Source: Rhinopomastus cyanomelas | Lineage: Eukaryota > Chordata > Aves > Bucerotiformes > Rhinopomastidae | Length of the DNA stretch: 64,000 bases | Assembly (NCBI GenBank): GCA_013400115.1 | Contig: VXBP01008590.1 | Location: 1-64,000 of the forward strand | Reading direction: 5' to 3' | Shown here: positions 12,882-23,334 of the stretch, piece after piece | How the letters are laid out: each line of letters opens with the position of its first letter | How positions within the stretch are numbered: the first letter of the stretch is position 1 | The notes under the pieces: model-generated | Told to the model about the DNA's origin: nothing | Database searches by the model: none | The model's input: the letters and a program-made list of their open reading frames with translations, nothing else | Made by a program: the position numbers and the translations under genes

Positions 12882-13703
12882 ATGGGGAATAAGCAGGAGG
12901 AGTTAGAAATCTGTGTGCAGTCAGGTGATTATGATCTGGTGGCAATTACAGAGAGCCGGTGGGACAGCTCGCATGGCTGGAATGTGGTCAGTGATGGCTG
13001 TGTCCTTTTCAGGAGGAACAGGTCAGCAAGGCGGGGTGGAGGAGTTGCTGTGTATGTGAGAGAGCAACTGGAATGTATTGCGTTCTGTCCAGGGGTGGAT
13101 GAAGAGAGAGTTGAGAGTTTGTGGGTGTGGATTAAGGGGCAGGCTGGCATCAGTGACACTGTTGTGGGTGTCTATTACAGGCCACCAGATCAGGAAGAAA
13201 AATTTGATGAGGTCTTATACAGGCAGCTGACAGCAGCCTCACAGCTACAGGCCCTGGTTCTCATGGGGAATTTTAACTACCCTGGTATTTGCTGGAAGAC
13301 CTACTCGGCCAGCCACCCACAGTCCAGGAGGTTCCTCCAGTGCATTGGTGACAATTTCTTGATGCAAATGGTGGAGGAGCCCATTAGGAGAGGAGCACTG
13401 CTGGATCTTGTACTCACCAAGAGTCTGGTTGAAGGAGTGAAGGTAGATGGGAGCCTTGGTTGCCGTGACCATGAGATGGTGGAGTTCAGGATCTCATGTG
13501 GTAGGAACAGAATACCTAGGACAGTCACAACCCTGGACTTCAGGAGGGCCAACGTTGGCCTTTTCAAGCAATTTCTAGGGGAAATCCCATGGGACAGTTT
13601 GCTGACGACACAAAGCTGGGTGGCGTTGCCAACACCCCAGAATACTGTGCTGCCATTCAGCAAGACCTGGACAGGCTGGAGAGATGGGCAGAGAGAAATT
13701 TAA
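12882..13703 (+). pseudogene. CR1 ORF2 endonuclease domain, catalytic Asp lost, fused by deletion
   Basis: A 273-codon frame starting ATGGGGAATAAG. Residues 1 to about 238 are a CR1 APE-type endonuclease, which nicks the target DNA to prime reverse transcription. Landmarks: ITESRWDSS (the catalytic Glu region), RRGGGVAVYVRE, VVGVYYRPPD, then MGNFNYPG and RDHEMVEF (the terminal Asp-His pair). The family motif GDFN reads GNFN here (codon AAT at 13269-13271), removing a catalytic Asp. After GEIPWDS the frame runs into sequence encoding the RT FADDTK block in another register, so the last about 35 residues are out-of-frame read-through of a deletion junction near 13595-13600. The frame is long but the enzyme would be dead. 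Confidence 0.85.
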
Positions 13704-14385
13704 TGAAGTATAACAAGTGCAAGTATAGAGTCTTGTATCTGGACAGGAATAACCCCAGCTACCAGTATAGGTTGGGGACTACCTGCTGGAAAGCAGCATA
13801 GGAGAAAATGACCTGGGGGTCCTGGTGGACAGCAGGAGCCAGCAGTGTGCTCTTGTGGCCAAGAAGACCAACAGCATACTGGGGTGGATGAGAATGGGAG
13901 TGGTTAGCAGATGGACAGAGGTTCTTCTCCCCCTCTACTCTACCCTGGTGAGATGGCATCTGGAGTCCAGTTCTGGGCTCCTCAGTTCAAGAAGGACACA
14001 GAACTGCTGCCAAAAGTCCAGTGCAGAGCAATGATGATGATGAAGGAAGTGGAACATTTCCTTCAGGAGGAAAGGCTGAGGGAGCTGAGTGTCTTTAGCT
14101 TGGAGAAGAGGAGACTGAGGGGGTGACCTTGTTCATGTCTATAAGTATATGAAGGGTGGTTGTCAGGAGGATGGAGCCAGGTTCTTCTCAATGTCATCTA
14201 GTGATAGGACATGGGGCAATGGGTGTAAGCTGGAACACCAGAGGTTCCACATAAATATGAGAAGGAAGTTCTTCACAGTGAGGGTGACAGAGCACTGGAA
14301 CAGGGTGCCCAGTGGAGTTGTGGAGTCTCCTTCTCTGGAGACATTTAAAACCCACATGGATATGTTCCAGTGTGACTTGGTCTAG
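13589..14385 (+). pseudogene. CR1 ORF2 C-terminus: RT palm end and C-terminal region, frameshifted
   Basis: Three short frames together cover the ORF2 end. 13589-13801 has FADDTKLGG, DLDRLERWAE and NNPSYQYRLG. 13825-14126 has SQQCALVAKKTNSILGW and, in the next frame, LQEERLRELSVFSLEKRR. 14149-14385 has NFFTVRVTEHWN-like and VVESPSLETFK blocks ending in TAG. The FADD palm motif is present but cut off from the upstream palm by the deletion. At least two frameshifts separate the blocks. Confidence 0.85.
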
Positions 14386-14489
14386 GTGATTCTGCTGTGG
14401 CAGACTGGACTAGATGATCTTTCTAGGTCCCTCTGAATCCCTAATGATTCTATATTTCTATGATCATTCTATGATTCTATGAATTAATC

Positions 14490-15485
14490 TGAAAAGCTCA
14501 TCTACAATTAATGGAAATTCTGAACCATAGACTAGTCCCTTTGAAATCTGCATTCTATATTTTCAGCAATAACACACAGACGTTATACATCAACAGCAAA
14601 TTTTAAACGCTTGTCTGAGGCACTAACTCGCATGATTTCGAATAAATCAGTTTGTGTTCTGTGATCGCTGTCTGCACAGAACACTTGCAAATTTTGATAC
14701 GTACGTATTTTGAATGAAAAGCATGAAAATATACTTTATCCATGATAAATCAAAATATTTAAGATGGAAAGCTGAAAAATATTGGTTTGATTAAGCAGCT
14801 CTTCAAAATCACTTTGTATGCATGAAAATTCTACAGCCAGAATAATCCAAGAGTACTTAGTCAAAATATCACTTATATCATATAAAGGATCTTTTGTCTC
14901 TGCAGCTAGTACTAATGATTCTTCAAAAAAGTAAATAACCGGTTTATAAAGTCATGAAAGAAATAAATATTTAACTTTATTCAGTCCACACATTTGCTAT
15001 TGAAGTGCTGATCTTCCATCTGAAAGAACAACTGCTGTTTTCATTATGAAATTAATCAAGAGCCTTGTTTCTTACACAGTCCATTCCTCTTGTTGAAGAA
15101 TGAAATACCACTGCACTCGTGTTAATCAGCAGTGATGTTGCTCTAAGAGTCACTCAAAACTTTTATCTCAAGATCAACTACTTTTTTGTGGTGGAGAGAC
15201 TGTCAGACTGTCAGATCTGACATGTAATAACTGGCACTGAAACCTATCTTTGGAGTATTTCGTTTTTGGATAGTATTATTTCAATGTACTTTGTTAGTAC
15301 AGATGCACTTTAATAGATGTAACATAATGCAAAAAGTCATCTGAAAAATTCTAAGAAACGTACATAACCAGAAAATCCGAGCAAATGTGCATCCCAAAGA
15401 GACATGGTAATTTCTATTTCAGGGACTTTGACCATGAAATGGAATAATCTAATGAACAGACTATGCAATCCAAACCAACTTTGGC
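14490..15485. other. Unique AT-rich spacer
   Basis: No repeat or gene recognised. Short frames only. Confidence 0.6.
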
Positions 15486-16042
15486 TTTTGCAAGCAATTG
15501 CTAGGGGAAATGCCATGGGACAGGGTACTGGCAGGTAAAGGGGCTCAGGGTAGCTGGTTAACATTCAAAGACTACTTCTTTGAAGCACAAGAAAAGAGCA
15601 TTCCAACAGGAAAGAAGTCGAGGAAGGGAGCCAGAACACTTGCATGGTTAAACAGGGAGCTGCTGGGCAAACTGAAAATGAAGAAGGAAGTCTATAGGTC
15701 ATGGAAGGAGAGGATGCCCACTTGGGGTGATTATAAGGCTCTTGTGAGAGAATGTAGGGATGCAACTATGAAAGCCAAGGCCTTCTTGGAATTAAATCTG
15801 CAAGAGAGGTCAAGTACTGGCGAACTATAAATAACTCACCTGGGGTCCAGGGCTGACCAAGAGGACGTTCCTGTGGGAGCTCTAACAGGGCCTTCATACT
15901 CAGACCAATATGATCTTGCAAAAGCCCAAGAATAACCGACCTGGATGTGTTCCTGTGTGACTTGGTCTAGGTGATTCTGCTGTGGCAAGGGGATTGGACT
16001 AGATGATCTTTCAAGGTCCCTTCCAATCCCCAATGATTCTAT
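15486..16042 (+). mobile_element. Internally deleted CR1: EN-RT linker joined to 3' tail
   Basis: 15498-15830 is an open 110-codon frame with GEMPWDRVLAGKGAQGSW, WLNRELLGKLKMKKEVY and FLELNLQER, the CR1 segment between endonuclease and reverse transcriptase. By about 15930 the sequence is the CR1 3' end (GATGTGTTCCTGTGTGACTT … GACTAGATGATCTTTCAAGG … AATGATTCTATAG). All of RT is missing. The 5' edge falls at about 15486 inside the linker. Confidence 0.9.
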
Positions 16043-17069
16043 AGTAAGTTGACAATACTTTACTATCAGTAGAAAGAACTAAGAAGCACAATGCAATGTC
16101 TTCTGCTACTACAAAGAACTCCAGTGCTTTTTCTTTTTTTTACGTAGAGCTTCAGATTCAGGAAATCAGTATCTTGTTGTAGATATTAATCAGTTTTGCT
16201 TTGTATTACTACATTAGCAACTGCTAAGGCAACATGGTGTTATGTCTTGGAGAGCTGCTTTTATGAATGAAGGACAGTTTTGTATTGATCAAGGCCAGTA
16301 AGCGCTATCACTGTGCTAACAAAGCTGAACTGGGAATGACAACCATACTAGTAATTTCAATTTGCACTTACTTCCTTTTTTCATCACAAAATCATAGAGT
16401 CTGAAAAATGCAGTGATTAGGATAATGCTAAGACTGGAAACTGAGAATGTTCTCTAACAGGAACTTTTTCACTCAATGAAAGCTAAAAACCAATTGGGTC
16501 AGAATACTTGATATAGCCTATGTTTTCATCTTACAAGGGCTTGTATTTTTTTTAAAGCTATTCTTTACATAAATTATTCCCATTTTAAAAAGACCAAAAA
16601 GAAAAATGAAATGTCTGTATGCAGATGAAGACATAAGAATTAATCCAAGAGTGCTCTCATACATTCACACTATTAGTATTGATATGTATTTAAATACTTC
16701 GCATTCTGATATCATGTTAGAAACTCTTCTTAAAAAAATGTAGCTGTCAGTGCATGTTAAAGTATTTCATTTTATAGTTCTAAAAAGAAATCTCAGATAG
16801 TCTACTTCTGCAAATTTGTCAGCTGCAGGCCGTGGGAAATACATTACTGTCTCATAAAAAGTCATAAAATCATATAAATGACATACAACTTCTCAGGAGA
16901 ATTAAGGGGTGTTCCTCTAAGAAGGTGAGACACCTAACAGCCCAGATTAAGTGTCTCTACACAAGCACGCCCAGCATGAACAACAAACAGTAAGAACAGG
17001 AAGCTACCATGTGGCTAGAAAGCACAGAGGTGCCATCACTGAAACTTCATGGGACCAAGCACAAGCACT
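16043..17069. other. Unique AT-rich spacer
   Basis: No repeat or gene recognised. Strong pyrimidine tract plus AG at 16147, but the following frames close quickly. Confidence 0.6.
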
Positions 17070-17252
17070 GGGGCTTAAGTCCTGTGAGAAGAGTTTGAGA
17101 GAACTCAGTGGGGTTTAGCCAACAGCAAAGGAGGCCTTATTACACTCTACAACTACCCGAAAGGAGGCTGGAGTGAGGAGGGAGACAGCCTCTTCTCCGT
17201 GGTGGAAAGCAACAGGACTAGAGGAAATGGTCGCAAGCTACACCTGAGGAAG
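17070..17252 (+). mobile_element. CR1 ORF2 C-terminal piece (sense), both ends truncated
   Basis: Encodes decayed CR1 C-terminal ORF2 (GGLITLYNYPKGGWS-like, then LFSVVESNRTRGNG-like). It stops near 17250 without a 3' UTR and abuts upstream ORF2 sequence of another piece, so the order is scrambled. Confidence 0.75.
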
Positions 17253-17852
17253 CATTACACTTGCAAGCTCTCATTGTGCTGGGGAACTTTGACCACCCTG
17301 ACTTCTGCTGGAAGAGTAGCACAGCAGCCTGTAAGCAATCCAGGAAGCTACTAGAGTGCATAGATGACAACTTCTTAAGCCAAGAACAGACAGTCCTACC
17401 AAAGACGATGCAATACTGGACCTGATAGTCACAAATGCGAGAGCCCTGATCAGTGACACCAAGATTAGAGGCAGCTGCTGCTGGCTGCAGCAATCATGCA
17501 CTGGTGGAATTCACAGTCCTGAGGGATAAGGGACAGATGAGGACTACAGTCAGGACCCCAGATTCTAGGAAAGAAAACTTCCAGCTCTCAGGGGTTACTC
17601 AATGGGCCACCTGGGAAATGAACGCTTGCCATATAGCACAAGAGCTCTCCATCCCCAGGTATAAGAAATCAAGCAAAGGAGGGAAGGGACCAGCTTGGAA
17701 GAGTCAAGACCTGCTGGTTAAAGTAAAAGGCAAGAAGGAACTGCACAATGGGTAGAAACCAGGACAGGTATCCTGGAAAAAGTATAGGGACACTGCTTGG
17801 TTTTGTACGGGTCAGGAACGCTAAAGCACAGCTGGATCTCAACCAGGGATGC
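17253..17852 (+). mobile_element. CR1 ORF2 fragment: endonuclease end and linker (sense), decayed
   Basis: Reading through stops, it shows a decayed GDFN-type motif (GAACTTTGACCACCCTGAC), SRKLLECIDDNFLS and DAILDLIVTNARE, then a linker block. Numerous stops and small indels mark it as old. It has no 3' end of its own and is cut at 17852 by the antisense CR1 tail. Confidence 0.8.
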
Positions 17853-18440
17853 AAAGAATCACAGAACATCAGGGATTGGAAGGGGCCTTGAAAGATCATA
17901 TAGTCCGATCTCCCTGACACAGCAGGATCACCAAGACCAGGTCACAGAATCACACCTCAGCTCCCTCAGCCTGTCCTCATAAGGGAGGTGTTCCTTCATC
18001 ATGTTCGTTGCTCTATGCTGGACTCTCTCCACCATTTGTATCAGGAAATTGTCACCAATGCATTGAAGGAACCTCCTGGACTGTGGGTGGCTGGCTGAAT
18101 AGGTCTTCCATCAAATATCAAGGTAGTCAAAATCCCCCACGAGAACCAGGGCCTGTAGCTGTGAGGCTGCCGTCAGCTGCCTGTAGAAGGCCTCACCAGC
18201 TTCCTCATCCTGATCTGTTGGCTTGTAATAGGCACTCATGCCAGCCTGCCCCTTAATACGCACCCATAAACTCTCAACTCTCTTCATCCACCCTGGACAG
18301 AACTCAATACATTCCAGTTGGTCTTTCAATTAAAGAGCTACTCCACCACTTCGCCTTGCTGACCTGATTCTCCTGAAAAGGACACAGTCGTCCATGACCG
18401 CATTCCAGTCATGTGAGCTGCCCCACCAGGTCATCAGAAT
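17853..18440 (-). mobile_element. Internally deleted CR1 (antisense): 3' tail, short C-terminus, endonuclease
   Basis: From the left: reverse-complemented tail (AATCACAGAACATCAGGGAT, GATCATATAGTCCGATC), about 80 bases of ORF2 C-terminus (CTCCCTCAGCCTGTCCTCAT), then directly antisense endonuclease domain (18040-18440). On the minus strand this shows VLVGDFDYLDI (the GDFN-like block), YYKPTDQDEEAGE and RVESLWVRIKGQAGM. The intervening linker and RT are missing. Confidence 0.85.
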
Positions 18441-18842
18441 CCCACCAGAATCAGCCCTCTGATGAGCGAAATTGGCAAGCTAGTAACAACAGATTAGGAG
18501 AAGTCTCAGACACAACTTTTTTGCCTCGGTCTGAAGCTGAAGCAGGAGAGGTTTGCACTGGATATTGGGAAGAAATTCTTTACAGAAAGAGTGGTGAAGT
18601 ATTGGAATGGCCTTCCCAGGAGGAAGGTGACATTGAGTCACCAGCTCTGGAGGTGTTTAAGAAACGTGGAGATGTGGTGCTTCAGCACAGGCTCTAGTGG
18701 CAGGCATATATGGGGTTATTTTGTCTTAATTGATCAATCAGGTGTTTAGGTATTTGGGTTTTTTGTTGTTGCAGGGTATGGTTGGATTCAGTGATCTAGG
18801 AGATCCTTTCCAACCATGATTATTCTATGATTCTCTGATTCT
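18441..18842 (+). mobile_element. Internally deleted CR1 (sense): linker NFFASV joined to ORF2 end and tail
   Basis: CACAACTTTTTTGCCTCGGT encodes the NFFASV block of the EN-RT linker. Within 40 bases it is followed by the ORF2 C-terminus (TTTGCACTGGATATTGGGAA, then VESPALEV-like) and the 3' UTR ending GATTATTCTATGATTCTCTG. The whole RT palm is missing. Confidence 0.8.
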
Positions 18843-20366
18843 TCACTGGTAACCTCTTTGCTAACACCTCCTGATCTGACAGACTACAAGATGGGGTCCA
18901 GGGTAGAATAGTCCTTGTTACTGTAAGTGAAGATCAGGTTTGTGACCACTAAACATACACAAGTCAGTGGGACCTGACGAGATGTATCTCAGAGTCCTTA
19001 GAGAACTGGCTGATGTAATTGCCAAGCCACTCTCCCTGACATTTGAAAAGTCACAGCAGTTAGGTGAAGTCCCTGGTGACTTGGAAAAGCGAAACATTAC
19101 ACTAATTTTTAAAAAAGGTTGTAAAGAGACTCTGGGAACTACTGACCTGTCAGTCTCAGCTTTGTGCCTGGGAAGATCATAAAACACATTCCCTGAGAAG
19201 CTATGCTAAGGCACATTGAGGACAGCATGGCTTGGTGATCAGGCATGGCTTCACCAAGGGCAAGTCCTGCCTGACCAACCTAGTGGCTTTCTATGATGAA
19301 ACTACAACATCAGTGATAAAGGAAGAGGAATGGATGTCACCTATCTGGATTTCTGTAAGGCTTTGACATGGTCCTCCACAACATCCTTCTTGCTAAATTG
19401 GAGAGATACAGACTTGATAGGTGGACTGTTCAGTTCCTAAGAAATTGGTTGGATGGTTGCATGCAGATGGTAGTGGTCAACAGCTCAATATCCAGATGGA
19501 GACTTGTGTCAAGTGGTGTCACTCAGGGGCCTGTACTGGTACCAATGCTGTTTAATACCTTTACAATTACATAGACAGCGTATGAACCTCATGAGGTTTA
19601 ACAAAGCCAAATGAAAAGACCTGCACCTGGACTGAGGAAATCTTCAATATCAGTACATACTGGAAGATTATGTGATTGAGCAGCACTGCACAGAAGGCCT
19701 TGAGCATACTGGTCAATGAAAATATTGTTGTACAAGAGCCAATAATGTGCTTTGCAGCCCAGAAGGCCAACAGGATATTGAGCTCCACCACAAGAACTGT
19801 CACCAGCAGGTCAAGCGAGGTGATTCTTCCTGCTCTACTCTCTCAAGACCTCACCTAGAGTACTGTGTCTAGCTCTGGCATCCTCACCACATGAAGAATA
19901 CGGACCTGTTGGCATGTATCCAAAGGAGGGACACAAAAATGATCAGAGGGCTGGAACACCTCCACTGTGAGGACAGGGTAAGAGAAGAGGCTAAGACAGT
20001 GTGGAGAAGAAAATGCTCCAGTGAGACTTTTATTGCAGCATGCCAGTATTTAAAGGGGTCTGTAAGACCAATGAGGATGAAGTTTATAGCAGAGCCTGTT
20101 GCAACAGAAGAGGAATTGTTGGTTTTAAACTAAAAGAAGTGAGATTTAGACCAAATATAAGGAAGACTTTTTTGAGAATGAGGACGGTGAAACAATGGAA
20201 CAGGTTTCCCGGAGAAGGGACAGAGATCCAATCCCTAGAGACATTCAGAGTAAGGCTGGATGGGCTCTGAGCAGCCTGATGCAGTTAAAGATGTCCTGGC
20301 TCACTGCGCAAGGGATTGAACTACATAAGCTTTAAAGGTCCCTTCCAACCCATCCTATAATTCTAC
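18843..20366 (+). mobile_element. Long old CR1 (sense) with degraded reverse transcriptase
   Basis: Covers most of RT to the 3' end: SVGPDEMYLRVLRELADVIA, a PLSLTFEKSQ block, FFKKG-like, a decayed GFTKGKSCLTNLVAFYDE block, WTVQFLRNWLDG, SGVTQGPVL (PQG changed to TQG), then NKAKC-type and NRFPGEGTE blocks. The tail is CTTTAAAGGTCCCTTCCAAC … TATAATTCTAC. The FADD catalytic block is absent: after LFNT (about 19555) the sequence goes straight to the downstream RFNKAK region. Frameshifts throughout. Confidence 0.85.
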
Positions 20367-20966
20367 TTGTTCACAACTATTGCAAACTAAGTTGGGTATT
20401 TTCTTGTTTCGTTTGGTAGAAAGGAATGACTGAAACAGATACAGAACAACTACACCGGTCCCTGAAAAAGTAATCCATTACATTACTATTTTTAAAGATT
20501 ACTGCAAAGAGAAATTGATATAAATGTACCAGGTAACACTACATAGAAAATCTATATATTTCCTTTATGCTGACAGTGCCAATGTGACATAAGCCTTTTA
20601 ATCACAAGGTGAAGATAAATTGTCTCTCTGTCATCAAGTAATAACCACCACATTTGGTTCCTCATGGAAACGAAGCCAGTTACAGCAATTTTACCTGTCT
20701 ACAACCAGCGTAAGCAATCTCTCACTCCACATCCATATGAAGGGACACATGGTAGCTCAGGTACAAAAAGAACTGTGTCATTACGAGTCCATGACTGAAT
20801 AAACCTCTGCAAAGAGAACCATATAGTGTTTTGGCTACACAATAAAATGATGACTGATTGGCTGATAGATTTCAAAGAAGGACAAGAAAGTACTATGAAA
20901 ATTACAATCAATCTCTCCCTTACAGAAGTGCATCACACTTGAGAATTCCTATGAGATTTTTTTTCC
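20367..20966. other. Unique spacer
   Basis: AT-rich unique sequence. Nothing recognised. Confidence 0.6.
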
Positions 20967-20988
20967 ACTGAACTATATTAAAATTTCA

Positions 20989-21182
20989 TCATGGTTGGCT
21001 TAGTTGGTAGAGCACTGGATTCTGAATCCCAGGGTCGTGGGTTTGAGCCCCATGTAGGACAGCATATCTTGAGACAGTCTGGGTACACCAGGTACTGTAG
21101 GCTGACCCTGCTCCAGCAGCAGGGGTTGGACTTAGATGATCTTTTGAGATCCCTTCCAACCCGTGACATTCTGTGATTCTGT
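20989..21182 (+). mobile_element. SINE: tRNA-Lys-derived head fused to CR1-like 3' tail
   Basis: 20989-21061 is exactly 73 bases and aligns end to end, without gaps, to eukaryotic tRNA-Lys(CUU) recalled from memory, about four fifths identical. The A box (TGGCTTAGTTGG, 20996-21007) and B box (GGTTTGAGCCC, 21040-21050) of an internal Pol III promoter are present. D-arm and T-arm stems still pair, but the acceptor stem does not, and the anticodon triplet is CTG, so it is not a working tRNA. A short linker follows, then a CR1-type tail (GGTTGGACTTAGATGATC, CCCTTCCAACCC, ATTCTGTGATTCTG). A 10-bp direct repeat ACTGAACTAT flanks it at 20967-20976 and 21192-21201, though 12 unexplained bases separate the left copy from the head. 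Best read as a SINE mobilised by CR1 enzymes. Confidence 0.8.
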
Positions 21183-21323
21183 AAAAACAAAACTGAACTA
21201 TTATTTTCTTAGTCCTTAATTTTGCTCTTGGTGCTTTCTGTAGTCTCCCTCACTGCAGCTTTATGAGTCATAAAAATGTGAATATAGATTTGTTATTCTC
21301 TTTCAGTAGTACCGTTGTCTATT

Positions 21324-22215
21324 TCACAGAATCACAGAACAGCAGGGAAGGAAAGGGGTATCGAAAGATCATCTAGTCCAATTCCCCCCACCACAGCAGG
21401 ATTACCTAGATCAAGTTGCACAGGAACATGGCCAGGTGGATTTTAAGTGTCTCCAGAGAAGGAGACTCCACAACTCCCCTGAGCAGCCTGTTCCAGTGTT
21501 CTGTCACCCTCACTGTGAAGAAGTTCCTTCTCAGCCTGTTCCAGTGCTCTGTCACCCTCACTGGGAAGAAGTTCCTTCTCATATTTATATGGAACCTCCT
21601 ATGTTCCAGCTTACACCCATTGCCTCTTGTCCTATCATTGGATAACACTGAGAAGAGCCTGGATCCATCCTTCTGACACTTACCCTTCACATATTTATAA
21701 ACATTAATGAGGTCAACTGTCTCCTTTTCTCCAAGCTAAAGAGCCCCAGCTCCCTAAGCCTTTCCTCATAAGGCAGACGTTCCACTTCCTTCATCATCTT
21801 TATGGCTCTGCACTGGACTCTCCACAGCAGGTCCATGTCCTTCTCGAACTGAAGGGTGCAGAACTGGACACAATACTCCAGATGTGGTTTCACCGGTGCA
21901 GAGCAGAGGAGAAGGAGATCTCTCTTGATCTACTAATCCCACCCCCCAGGATGCCGTTGGCCTTCTTGGCCACAAGGGCACATTGCTGGCTGTGGTCATT
22001 CTGCTGTCCTCCAGGACCTCCAGTTACTTTCTCCTACACTGCTCTCCAACAGGTCAGTCCACAACCTATACTGGTACCTGGGGTTGCTCTTGCACAGATG
22101 CCAGACTCTACATTTGCCCTTGCTATAGTTCATTACATTTTTCTCTGCCCAACTTTCCAACCTGTCTAGGTCACACTGAATAGCAGCACAGCCTGCTGGT
22201 GTGTCATTTGGAGTC
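21324..22215 (-). mobile_element. CR1 LINE, 5'-truncated (antisense) with 48-bp tandem duplication
   Basis: Reverse-complemented CR1 from the tail (TTTCACAGAATCACAGAACA) through the 3' UTR and the ORF2 C-terminus to just downstream of the RT palm (minus-strand NDTPAGCAAIQCDLDRLESWAE near 22140-22200). A 48-base unit is present twice at 21484-21531 and 21532-21579. The open minus frame 21406-21690 shows the VRVTEHWNRL block twice. It is otherwise 5'-truncated near 22215. Confidence 0.9.
21484..21579 (-). repeat. 48-bp direct tandem duplication inside CR1 ORF2
   Basis: Two adjacent 48-base copies beginning CAGCCTGTTCCAGTG differ at two positions (T/C and T/G). 48 is divisible by 3, so the duplication adds 16 residues in frame to the ORF2 C-terminal region. 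Confidence 0.9.
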
Positions 22216-23334
22216 ATATTCTCCTGACAGTGTTGGACTTTGGGCAAATGTTCTATTAAAAAAGCAGAATAATTGTTTTTGTTTTTCATTTCACTAGGAT
22301 AGAAACATAGTAAAGATTAGGCAAAAATATTTAAAATGAAAGCTATTATTTATTACTTATTTCCATTGAGATCAGAATCCAAACCAGCCAGGGCACTGAG
22401 TTGCTGCAAATTTTACAGAGACAGAATGAAGGACAATGTTTCCCAGGAGCTCATAATGTAAACAGGTAACAGGTGAACTAAACAAGTGTGCAGAGTGGAG
22501 ATAGAAAGATGGGAACAATAAGCTGTATGAAAGCAATTTTATGGCAATTACAAGCTATGACCCTTCCTGCCGGTGTCAGATCGCACTGACCAATGCAGTT
22601 GCCTGCACAAAACCATAGATTTTTTTGAAGAGGCAGATAACTGACAGAAAGTTGCCAGAAATAACGTATCTTTGTCAGAAAACAGTTCTGTTACACAGCC
22701 ATCGATAACACACACAGAATGAATCATACCAGCAAAGCTGGAAAAAGCACAGCTTCACCATTCAGGTCGCAGCTCTGTCTCTTGGTACATCTCCATCAGG
22801 GATTTAGCGTAGAGGAAGGGTTCCTTTTGATAAGAATTATCTTTGTAGAGAAGTGGTATGACTACAAAAGTGGACTTCCTCCTTATGGACGAATCAATAC
22901 TGAAGCTATGCACATGGGATTGCCAAAGGCACCCCATCTGCAGTGTGGGTGCCTGGTCCTTCAGCATCTATTGCTCAATGCCGATGTGGTCCTACATTCT
23001 CTCAACAGCCAGTGAAAACTCAACTGCCATCGAAGAGCCAACCTGGGAAACCAGATCTTTAACCATATCAGACTGCAACAACTTGAAGCCTGGTGCTTCC
23101 CTCTTCCAGCTGCATCAGTCAGTAATATCACAGTATCTTAAGGAACTGAAAATCCCTTGTTTACACTCATCTTTTACATTCATCTTTAACAACTTCTGAG
23201 AAAGTCAGTCTTCTTATCATTGCCTAGTTAGGCTTTTCAAGGAAATAGGTTTACTATGAGAAATTACCAAGGTAATATTTTTTTAATTTCAGCCCAACCT
23301 GAAAACACATATAAACCAACCAACAAAGGAATCA
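22216..23334. other. Unique sequence with overlapping uncharacterised open frames
   Basis: No repeat recognised. Plus-strand frames of 98 codons (22719-23015) and 113 codons (22858-23199), and a minus frame of 70 codons (22755-22967), overlap one another. None resembles a family I know. The region is less AT-rich than its flanks, so a decayed processed pseudogene is possible but unproven. Confidence 0.4.

Larger units (their letters stand above)
11900..14485 (+). mobile_element. Long CR1 LINE with ORF1 region, endonuclease, internal deletion and intact 3' tail
   Basis: The longest CR1 in the window. In order it holds an ORF1-like region (about 11930-12730), an ORF2 endonuclease domain (12882-about 13595), a jump straight to the reverse transcriptase FADDTK block (13598 onward), the ORF2 C-terminus (about 13825-14385), the 3' UTR, and the terminal repeat TTCTATGATCATTCTATGATTCTATG at 14452-14481. 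Most of the RT palm and the EN-RT linker are missing. The 5' boundary is uncertain, since it could reach about 11830. ORF2 is also frameshifted after 13600. Confidence 0.9.

Noticed and set aside
20989..21061. A functional tRNA gene
   Set aside because: The acceptor stem is largely unpaired, the anticodon stem is damaged and a CR1-like tail follows directly. It is a SINE head, not a tRNA gene.
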